The notes beneath the pieces were generated by a model that saw only the letters and a list, made by a program, of their open reading frames with translations, made no database searches and was not told the DNA's origin. Shown here piece after piece: positions 1-11,000 of a stretch of DNA of 64,000 nt (position 1 is the stretch's first letter; the number at the start of each line of letters is the position of its first letter). A program made the position numbers and the translations under genes. The stretch comes from Mangifera indica (Eukaryota > Streptophyta > Magnoliopsida > Sapindales > Anacardiaceae): positions 6,634,001-6,698,000 of the forward strand of contig NC_058152.1 in the NCBI RefSeq assembly GCF_011075055.1. The letters are read 5' to 3'.

Positions 1-790
1 GGAAAAACTACGACATTTTCTTGGAATGGGGGCGACAAGAAGTAAACAAGATATCTCTGTCTCTCAAAGAAAATACTTTCTTGATCTTTTGAAGGAAACT
101 AGAATGCTTGGTTGCAAACTGGTTGATACACATATGGAGCCAATGACATAAATAGGAGCTCACAAGAATGGGCCCACCATTGACAATGGAAGGTATCAAT
201 GTCTAGTAGGAAAGCTGATTTTGCTGTTAGTGTAGTAAGTCAATATATGCATGATCCTTATGAAGAACACATTTATGCAGTGTACAGGAATTTGAAGCAT
301 CATAAGGGATCTTTAGGCAAGGGACCTTTCTTTAAAAACAGCAAAATAGGTGTTGAAGGGTACTTATGTTATTGTACTCTGATTTTAGGTAATTTAGTAA
401 CTTGGAAGGAGTCATAAGCAGAATTTTGTTGCACAAAGTAGTGTTGGAGTAGAGTTTGAAGTAGTTACCCATCGAATGTGTGAGATGATATGGTTAAAAC
501 GTGTACTTAAAGAATTAGAGGTTACCAAGAAGCTCTTTGTAAAACTTTACTGTGATAATAAGGCATCCTTTAGCATAGCTTGTAATCCAGTACACAATGA
601 TAGGACAAAGCATCTGGAGGTTGATTGACACGTTGTTGAAGAAAAGATTTAAGAAATAGTTGTATGGCCTATGTGCCAACAGGAGAGCAAGTTGCAGATT
701 TGTTGTCTCATGCTCTAGCAAGGAAGGTGTTTGAGAAGCAGATTAACAAGTTGGCAATGTTTAATCTTTGTTGTCTAGATTGAGGGAGAG
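1..790 (+). pseudogene. Ty1/copia pol 3' end (RT tail and RNase H), decayed
   Basis: The + strand reads as the C-terminal end of a copia polyprotein. The end of the reverse transcriptase is visible (KLRHFLGMGATRSKQ, then SVSQRKYFLDLLKE, GCKLVDTHMEP). RNase H follows, with the late motifs YVPTGEQVADLL and FEKQINKLAMFN near 660-780. Stops and frameshifts break it, for example in the stretch 420-660. It runs out of the left edge of the window. A purine-rich tract ending at 790 (TTGAGGGAGAG) is the likely polypurine tract. The fragment probably sits in an upstream NDC1 intron, because NDC1 exons on the same strand resume at 2044; that placement is inference. Confidence 0.85.
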
Positions 791-1030
791 TGCTGGCTAT
801 TCTGTATTAATCTACATGCTTATGTGTGTGACTTAGCTGTGGTTGTGTCCTTAATCCATGGGATTAGGATAATTTTATGTTTTTTTGAATTTTTTATAAG
901 TGGTGTTAACTTATCCTGAAATATAGGATTTGGGTTTTATCTATTAGTTTAAGTTTGAATTCGAGTGACTTCTATAAGGACTATTTGGGTATGCATTTTA
1001 TAATTGGATAATACCAAATAAATTTAGTTT
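791..1030 (+). mobile_element. Start of the 3' LTR of the left-edge copia element (right end not resolved)
   Basis: TG directly after the polypurine tract at 780-790 marks a 3' LTR start (TGCTGGCTATTC). No second copy lies in the window, so the right end cannot be fixed; the end given here is arbitrary. The stretch 1030-2043 holds no gene that I can see, apart from the SINE-like segment listed separately. Confidence 0.4.
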
Positions 1031-1314
1031 TTCCTCATCACTGATCACTTTAGAAAGGGGAGAAATTATGGGAAATAGAAGAGAAAAGGATAGAAGTTAA
1101 GAGTGAATGGAGTCAAGAGCATAGCGGCAGGAAAAAATAGAGGGAATGATGAGAAATAAGGAAGAAACAATTTATTTATTTCTTGTAACAAGAAAATTTT
1201 ACTTGAGCCAAATCCCTCATTTGGGTTTGAATTGACCACACCAAACAAATGAAATCTTAGGCCCAGTAACCAAATCCACAACCATTGCACCATATAAGTT
1301 AAGAGTTTAATTTT

Positions 1315-1405
1315 GAAATGTTGTCAGAGGGGATTTGAACCCTTACTCTCATGTTTGGAATCTCATCCCTTTTCCACTCAAGTTATCCTTTAGGGGCTGA
1401 AACAA
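1315..1405 (-). mobile_element. Possible tRNA-derived SINE head
   Basis: Read on the minus strand, this segment has a good RNA polymerase III B box (GGGTTCAAATCCC) at about 1330-1342. Roughly 30-35 bases upstream is a weak A-box-like stretch (TAACTTGAGTGG). That spacing is typical of tRNA-derived SINEs. I could not find target duplications or a defined tail. A degenerate tRNA-like region of some other repeat is equally possible. Confidence 0.3.
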
Positions 1406-2043
1406 TTTATTTATCGTATTATTCTTTCATTGATCTGTATAAAAGACAAAAGTGCAGACCTGATCATTTTGGCTTTCTGATACTCAGAATTCTATGAACC
1501 TGCCCTTTGTAAGTCAAACAAATCCTACTTTTATAAAGTAGTCAAAATTCAATAAACGAAATCTTAGCCATTAACCTGATTCTAAATTGTAATACGCCTA
1601 AATCTTGCTGTTTTTGTTTAAATACCTGATTAAACTTAATCACCTGATTCCACATTGATGTTAATACGGGGAGAACGTCACAGGTGTACACAAATGTGTT
1701 TCTTTCTTTATTAGTATACTGTTATTCTATTCTGTTTTGCATCTGAAGAGAAGAAGCATATGATAAAGAAAATCTTGGTAAACACCTATCAAGGTTAAGC
1801 AATTAATTCTAACTACATTGTCTTCATGAAACTCATTTCAAATATACCAGGAAGTATTACAAAACAATAATTAACCACAAATGTTCTTAAGCACCTTCTT
1901 TCCCTGAAACAAGACAAGCAAGAAGAAGAAAGAAAATTTATATCCACCGTGTTGGTGCTTTGGATTTTTAATTCTTGTCTACACTTCTATCGTCTAAACT
2001 TTCATTAACCCATGTAATTTTCATTTGAATTTGGTGACACCAG

Positions 2044-5000
2044 ATACTTCTCGTTGATCAGTCTGAACGTTTTGTTTTCAAGCCAATGTTGTACGAGCTT
2101 CTTTCTAGAGGTTTGATCTTATTTGGTTAAATTTTACCGTCATTTTCTTATTCCTATTGATGGTTTACCTGGATGTTCAAAGTGGTTACTTTGTTTTTTC
2201 ATTTCATGAGTATGAAACTGAATTTTAGCATGTATAACGCAGAAGTAGATACATGGGAAATAGCTCCACGTTTTTCAGAGTTGCTTGCAAATACTAGTGT
2301 GCAGTTTTTCAAAGACAGGGTGAAACGCTTGACTCCTTCTGACTATTTGGAAGTGATCAGCCCAATGGCTTCTGGTTGTGGAGGAACTGTACTGCTTGAA
2401 AGTGGCCTCTTGGTTGAGTATGACTGGTATTGTTTATGTTATCTTAACCTCACCTCTTTATTATTTTTGTGAAAAGCTATAGAATTCTTAGGTATTCATT
2501 CGGAAGTACTGACAGAATATTTTGTGTAAATGTGTATATAGGATTGTTGTCTATATTAGAGGAAAATTACTAGTTTAATGTCCTGATTGTTTTAGAAAGA
2601 ATCCAGTTAGCATATTAGACTTTAATTTATTTTCTTTTTGTTAGGATTTTTGCTGTGGCCACTTCTTATTTATATTGTATCCTTATTTTAGAAATTAAAT
2701 CAGAGTTGTATATTCTCTCAAATTAGTTTTATGGTATCAGAGGTCAAAAGTTGAAGAACTGATTTTGCTTATGAGATCTAATTGAGTTTCCTAGAAAATA
2801 GATATCACCGGTAACCTTTCTATCGTTGAAAAGGTCTAAAAGTCACTGGAAAAGCCAAGACGCTATCAAAATGATACGAAATTTGCCAAAAAATTTAGAC
2901 TCTATCTAATGTATTCAAGAGCATCTAGAAAAGCATATAAACTATCGTAAAGCTCCAAAAGTCTTCGGAAAAGCACAAACTTTGTTGAAAAAGCTCTATT
3001 GTCACTAGAAAGTGTTGATCTACCCTTATCACCTTTGGCATCAAAAAGTGTTTATTTGCCTTTGAACTTGTTGATCTACCCATGTAACCCTTTGTTGTCG
3101 ACGAAAACATAAAGGTAGCCCTCTGTAAACCTTCATTGTCACTAGAAATTGTTGATCTACCTTTTTGGCCTTTTGTTGTCATTGAAAGCGTAGAGGTAAC
3201 CATTAGAAAGCATTGATTTATCTTTGTTGTTTCTAGAAAACTATAGATCCGCTTTTCTCCTTAATTTGTTCTTGAATAATCACAATGATGAGCACAGGAA
3301 AGGAGGTCTCTAAGTATAGACAAGGAAGTATCTAAATATATACAACAAAGCATGGTCTCACAATCTTTTAGATTTGACTCATCCCTACAGATCGCCAATC
3401 ACAAGTTGAATGAGAAAAACTTCCTACATTGGTCTTAATCAGTTCTTGTAGTAATTTGCTAAAGTGGAAATATTGGATATATCACCAGTGAGGTTAGACG
3501 ACCCAATATCGGAGTTCCAAAATGTGCCACACGGGAGCTCATCAATTCTATCGTCATGGCCTGGTTGATTAACTCAATGGAATCCTATATAAGTTGCACC
3601 AATCTATTTCTTCGAATCACCAACACTCTTTAGAATGCTATCAAAGAGAATTACTCCGATCTTGAGAATATTGCTTAGGTTTTTGAGATAAAAAATCAAC
3701 TCAAAGACATGTGACAAGGCGATTCAAATGTGATTGGATATTACAATGCATTATAAATTCTTTGGTAGAAGCTTGACCTGTTTTATGAAACCTATTTTGG
3801 AGATCGAAAAGAGAATGTGAAATTGAAGAGGCACCTTGAGAAGTCAATTAGGTGATAATAAGCCTTGCGATTTAGACCTCCCAAACTTGTTAAGCATGTA
3901 TCATTACCAGTTCCTTCCTATTCAACACTATTGCCTTACCATCAATGTAAATCTTATTGCGCCACTCATAGTACATGTAACATCTTTGGTCTAATAGTTT
4001 GGTTCATTGTCAAGATATTGTCCATTTTGGACACATAGTCCATCATGGTTTTGCTTTTGTGTTTTGCAATTCAAAACATGTCTTGACAGTTTAAGGAGCT
4101 CATAGGTTATTTAACTAGTCAAATCTTCTTATTCCCAATCAATGTAGGATGAACAGACAAACCTAACATCTTTCTTGTATTTTGCTAATGTGACATTTGT
4201 CTAAGGGTGTTATATTCACCATCGCTCAAAAGCACATGCAAAACAGCTTTGATACCATTTGTAACATCCCTGGTCTAATAGTACAACCTATTATCAAGAT
4301 ATTATTTACTTTGGACACATAGTCCATCATGGTTTTGTTTCTTCCCTTGGAGGGTCTGCAAAATAATTCTTAAATGTTCTTCATGTCCTTCCTCACTCCT
4401 AGAGAAAACCAATATATCATCTATAAATATGATAACAAATTGATCTAGATAGCTTTGAAATACTCTTTTCATCAAATCCATAAAAGTTGTTAGAGCATTG
4501 GTTTACCCAAAAAACATAACTAAAAATTCATAATGCTCATAACGAGTACAAAAAGCTATTTTGGCACATCATCAGGCTTAATCTTCAATTGATGGTACCC
4601 TGATCGAAGGTCAATTTTTGAAAACATTGCTCCACCTTGTAATTGATCAAATAGGTTATCAATTTGTGGGAGAGGATACTTATTTTTTATGGTGACCAAG
4701 CTCAGTTGATGATAATCAATACGTAATCTCATTAATATGACACCCTTAGACAAATTCCATATCGAGAAAGTACGGGAGAAATGTTGAGTCTATTTGTTTA
4801 TCTTACATGACTTGGGGATATAAAGATTTGACTGATTAAATAGCCTGTGAGCTCCATAAGCTGTTAAGACACGTTTTGAGTTGCAAAACCTAGAAGCAAA
4901 ACCATAATAGATTGTGTATTCACGCAGAAATTATTCACAAAGCAGTGATAAAGTGGAAGCTCAACCAAGTCAAGATTCTAATCCGAGACCTAGCGCTTAT

Positions 5001-8000
5001 GTTGAGCCTCCCATTGAACATGAACTTCACAACAAAGATAATGATTTATCGTGCCAAGATCAACTAGACATACCTATCACTCTTAGAAAAAGGATTAGGT
5101 CATGTACTCGACATCCTATATTAAGGTTTGTTTCTTAAGAAATATTGTCATATTAATTTAAAGCGCATACCCTTCCATTGTCTAAAATAAAGATATCAAA
5201 GAACATACAAGCACTTGCCAATTCCACATAGAGATAATAGTCCAAGAAGTAATGGGTACCTTAAAAAGAAATTGTATTTGGGAAATTGTGACGCTGACCC
5301 AAGGAAAGAAAGTCATAGGATGCAAATTTTCATCGTGAAGTATAATGTATATGAGAGTATAAGTACAAGACGAGACTTGTTGTCAAAGGTTTTACTGAAA
5401 TCAATGGTGTAGACTATCAAGAAATGTTTGCACAAATAGTTAAACTCAATACTGTAAGGGTTATCCTGTTGTTAGCATCCAACCTTGATTGACCTCTACA
5501 ACAACTAGATGTAAAAAATGCTTCCCTAAATGGTGATTTACATGAAAAGATTTATTTTGAGCAACTCTCTAGTTTTGTAAAGCATGTAACCTGGTGTGCA
5601 TATTGAAGAAATCACTCTATGGTCTAAAATATTCACCAAGAGAATGATTTGAGAAATTTACTGTTAGGAACTTTGAAAATGTAACGATTGCTTGAACAAA
5701 AATCCAAAAATGAGCAAGAGAATGGAATGTATTTTATATATTCTTTAATGGATAATTCTAACTATTGAAGAAACTAGATCTCTCCCTAATTTGTCTAGCT
5801 TTCAAGAGATTAGGCTTTCTCTCTCTCAATCAAACAAAGCATTCTCAAACACAACCTAATTTCCTACCCTTTTTCTTCTTCCTCAATCTTTATTTTATGC
5901 TTGCTTATTTTATAATTGCTCATACATGTTTCATATCTGTCCAATCCCATTTCATGACTGTCTATACATAATTCACCTAAATATTAGTCCTAATATTTAG
6001 TCAAGCAATCAAAAGAAGAGGATTTACACAAGCCCATTCCTCACAAACATTTTTGCAAGCATTCTAAGGACGGTAAATTTTCTATTTTGATAGTATATGT
6101 GGACGATATCATCATCACGGGAGACTGCCATGAAGAAGTAGATGCTTTGAAAAATTATCTTGCAAGAGAATTTTAATGCGAAGATCTTGGAACTTTTAGG
6201 TACTTTCTTGGAATGGAGGTAGCTCAAAGCAAAGTTTGTATTACTATATCGTAAAGGAAGTATGTACTTGATTTACTTCAATGAACGGATATTTCTGGAT
6301 GCAAACCTATTGAGACTCATATGGAGCTAAATGTCAAATTAGGTATTTGTTAGGGCACACATTTATGTGAAGAAGAGAGAAAGTAAAGGATCATGAGCGC
6401 AAGTGGCAAGACCTTGGAGGTGACAAATGTCAATTACACAGCAAGAGAATAACCAATAGCCAAGCATCTAGGAGCAGTAGACAAGCAATCGGAAAAAGAG
6501 ATCATATGGATATTCAATGGTGAGATGGCAAACCAGGATTGAAAGGAAAGTTATGGAGAGGAGGATAAGAAAAAGATCTACGAAGAGGAAAAAAAGGCAA
6601 AGAAGAATTGTAAAAGGAAGTTGGGGGTAAGAGGGAGAGAACAAGCCTCTTGAATGTTGGATATGTGAAGGAAAAGTTTATGTCATATGTTGATATATAG
6701 AATCATTGAACTCTTGATATTATATAGGTGAATGGGATTAATATAAGTTTATATTATTATCTTTTGCATTGTGTTTGCATTTTGTGATTGAATATTGAGT
6801 AAGCTAGCATACTGTGTAATGGTGGGACTGGATTTAATGTAACCGTACAACCATAGGAGGAAGTTCAGCAGAAGTGCATAGTTGAGAATACAATAAGCCA
6901 ACAACCTAGGTATCTATCAATCTAATATAAGAGCTCCTATTCTGAGACGAACCTAATTATGGTGGCAAGCAAACCTCCAACTGATGCTTCCAACGGCAAG
7001 GAAGCTCCTCTAGATGGTTCCAGGCTAAGCTTTTCTTTCACTTTAGTTCACTCAAATCACTCAAGCAATATTCTCTAAATAGAATGCAATCTGATAGCAG
7101 CAATTGGGTGAATAATTGAGGAGATTTAACAAATAATTGAGAAAAGAATAATAGCAGGATGTAATCCACTATCATCAAATGTAAATCAACATATTATCCA
7201 TGAGTTTACACTTTCCCTTGGAAGGGAATTTAAACAAACAACTAAGGGTAACACCTAATTATTTTAGAAACAAATCAATAATAATATTCCCTAAATTAAT
7301 CACAATATTTTCAAAATTAATAGTAATATATTCTAATCAATATTCTCCCTGCTTCCTTTCTATTATGTTGAATTTATTCCTTCACTGAATAATTCCATTG
7401 TAGCATTATTTTATTGCCTCATACAACTTTGAATGACTAGGATGAGTTTTCCAAACTTTCCTCTAGCTCTTTGCCCCTATTTTTTTCAACTGCAAGCTTC
7501 CTTGAGCTGTCTTTTGTTAACTTCTTTTTGGACCTACGAACATATGGTCTTCTCTTGGTCCTACAAGCATAAACATTGATTAACAAGTTTCTATCATTAC
7601 CCTCCCCATGCAATCGCACCTTGTGTGAAAGCTTGAGAGCAACTCGTGAACACCCATTCGCAATTGGTGCATACCCAAGTCAAGCAAACCCTCTCTAATT
7701 TCAACCAAACACTTTCCAATAGTTGCATATTTTGTATTGGTTAAATGTAAAGAAAGCATGGCTCCAAGGGCATCATCATGGACCTTAGCATAAAACTCAA
7801 CATCCCAATCTTCCACATCATGCACACAAGAAATTTTGGGCGGCTGCCTAGGTGGCTCGACAAAAATGGATCGGTTTGTGATAGGAGGAAACAAGTGGTA
7901 GAAATGAGAATTTGAATTGTAGTAATTTGAGATTATGGGTTGGGTTCGGTTTAAAGAATAATTAGGTTTGGAAATATAAATTTGGGTTGGGTGTTTAGAT

Positions 8001-11000
8001 TTAGATTTATGTGGGTAGGATGGGTTAGGTGTGAGTGTTTAAGGTATATAGTATTGAAGTTGATGTGGGCCAATTAGGTTTTAGGTCGGGTCTTATGTTT
8101 GGTCTTAATTTATTAGTTTGTGGACCTAAATAGTAACTTGGGTTTGGGTCGGTGGTAGAGGTTGGTTTTGTTGTTAAGGTGGACCTAATTAGGGAGCTAC
8201 GGAGTAATGGGTATGGTGAGTGGATCAAAGTGGTTTCAATTGGGTTGAATTTGTTTAAATAACTTAAGGTTAGGTGCGCTTGCAAAATTAGGCTAAAATG
8301 AAAACTAAGTGGGCTAATTAAGTCATTGTTAGAGTCTTGAATTGGGTTTGGGAATTGATTTGGGTTAGTGTTTAGGTTGAATTGAGATGGGTAGGGGTTT
8401 AAAATTGGACCGGGTCGGGTTACTTCTTCCTTTCCTCCCTTCACATCTTTTTCCTTTATAGTTAACAATTCTATCACATCTTTTTCCTCCATCTTTTCTA
8501 CATTCATCTCCATTGTCCAAGGGGTTAGACAGACTAGTGATTGAACTAATTTTAGCAGTCGATTTTCGCTAAAATCTACTGATTTAACATCCTACACTTT
8601 TGTTGACTTGAATTTGTTGTTGGAATACACATGAAACTCTAGTCGTTGTCAATCTTGATCACTCTGTGGATTCGTCTCCCTCATTGTAGATGTCAAATGA
8701 TTGTGCAAAGATTTGTTGACCAACATTTTAGTCTCTAGATGCATCAATGATTGATTTTAAGTGATGACAGGGAAGTGATCTATCGTCTTGAGATTGTTAG
8801 CCTTCCCTTTTGCATTTCTCACCACATATTGTCGAATCTCAACCATAAACTCTTCTAAGGCATCGAATTGCTTATCATTTTCATCTATCTTTGCGTCAAT
8901 TCTTCCAACCGAGAATCCATAGTGCTTAGTCTGTCAGACAAATCATGGTATCGTTGCTCCAAACTGTAGATTTGACCTTCCATTCTTGTTGCGAGCATTC
9001 CCAAGCTCGTTGACTTTGATACCAAGTTTGACACAAACTTAATTATGGTGGCAAGTAGACCTCCAACTAATGGTTCCAATAACAAAATAGCGCTTCCAAA
9101 TGGTTTTAGGCCAAGCTTTTCCTCCACTATAGTTCACTCAATCACTCATGCAGTATTCTCTCAAATAGAATGTAATCTGACAATAGCAATCAAGTGCATA
9201 ATTGAGGAGATTTAACAAATAATTAAAGGAAAAAATAATATCAAGATGTAATCCATTACCATCTAATGTAAATCAACATATTATCCATGAGTTCACAATT
9301 TCCCTCGGAAGGGAGTTTAAACAGACAACTAAGGGGTAACACTTAATTATTTTAGGAACAAATCAATAATAATATTCCCTAAATCAATGACAATATTTTC
9401 TAAATTAATGATAATATATTCTCCTCAATATTCTTTATGCTTCCTTCATATTATGCTGAATTTATTCTTTAACTAAATGATTCCTTTGTATCATTATTAT
9501 ACTGCCTCATATAACTCTGAATGACTAGGATGAGTTTCCCAAACTTTCCTTAAATTCTCTGCCCCTATTTTCTTCAACTACAAACTTCCTCGAGCTGTCT
9601 TTCGTTATCTTCATTTTGGACTTGTGAACATAGTTCTTTTTTTGGTCTTACAAGCATAAACATTAATTAACAAGTTTCTATAATATTCTAAAGATGGAGA
9701 AACATCGATACCATTAAGGACGACGGTGTACGATGGTGGATCTTTCAATGACTTACATATTAAAAAATCTGAGAACAGAGAGTGAACAGAATTTGTCTCC
9801 ACTATAAAGGCAATGAAAACTCAAATCATGACTATAAACACAAGTCATAGTTTGTTCTTATGATAGAAGAAGACTATCTGGGTGATGAAGGGATTCTAAT
9901 TGTATTCGAAGGGGACATTGAGAGAAAAGAAATTGAGTTGGTTGATTTCGGTGTCTTGGAGGGAAATTTGACATTATCTGAAGATCTATTAGTGAAAAAC
10001 GACCATCATAATGAAGAAATAGCATATTCTGGTGAGTTCCATTCATTGGAATCGGTTGGTTCATCTAGGGATTGACTTCAACTGATAATAGGGATAAAAC
10101 GAGAATCAAAGTTGAAGAAAACGAAAGCCAAAAAGAAGAAAAGGAGAAAACAATGAAGATGCTACTAATTACCAAGTATGTTGAAATTGTGAGGAAAAAG
10201 GGGGAAGACAAAGAAACTGCTACTGAAAAAGGAAAAAAAGAAAAAAATTATAACCTAACTTGCCCAAATGATGCATTTACCCAACACCAGATACAATACG
10301 CTGAATGTTACATCCTCACCCAATTACCCACCAACCCACTCCTTCTCAATTGCCCAATCAAGCTCAAAGTCAACTAAACCTAATAATAACCACATTCAAT
10401 CAAATTAGTTCATATAGTAACAATTCAAGCCCTATGTCTGAGCTAAAACTCAATTGACTCACACTAAACCCAATATTATATATTTTCCAAACTAAACCCG
10501 GTCTTTCAACCTATTTAACTACAACTAAACCCAACCCACTTATACCACCAATACTATCCAACTCAATTACGAACCAAACCCAAACTCACATTATATTAAC
10601 CAATACATAGCCCAACGTAAATCTTCCCAAACCTAACCCATGCTTATCTCAACTTAGTCCAATCTCTAAGACCCAATATCTATACCCAATTCGAGCCCAA
10701 ATGCTTTTCTCCAACCCACACTCAATTGATACTTATAACTAATTATACAACAAAACAAAAACTTATCATGACCTTACGATATTAGCCTCCAATTGAATAC
10801 CACTAGCTTTGGTGCCTTGTCAACGAATCTTAGGAGGGATGAAAATTTCGAACGTTTGTTAGATGAAGAGTTCCATTCAAAATGGGAGTAGGGCCTATGC
10901 TTTAGATATGATGAGAAATACGCATTGGACCATAGATGTCAATTTTCGTAACTCTTCATCTTGATAGCTTGTGAGGATAAACCTAAGATTAAAAAGGAAC

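Larger units (their letters stand above)
6943..9683 (-). mobile_element. Element III: short antisense LTR retrotransposon nested in element II
   Basis: LTRs of about 655 bp (6943-7596 and 9029-9683) are flanked by a perfect target duplication TATTC (6938-6942 and 9684-9688). Orientation is minus. The complement of TGGTATCAAAG lies at 9014-9024, four bases inside the right LTR. A polypurine tract (GGGGAGGGTAA on the minus strand, 7597-7607) abuts the left LTR. The internal part is only 1.4 kb. It holds a coiled-coil gag-like start and an Asn/Pro/Thr-rich frame but no polymerase genes, so it is a non-autonomous element. It lies in the leader of element II and therefore inserted later. Confidence 0.88.

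Noticed and set aside
2173..2472. Stand-alone 99-residue protein
   Set aside because: Its middle is NDC1 exon 2243-2426; the two ends are intron sequence.
2925..3203. Repetitive 92-residue protein on the minus strand
   Set aside because: Product of degenerate tandem repeats in the leader of element I.
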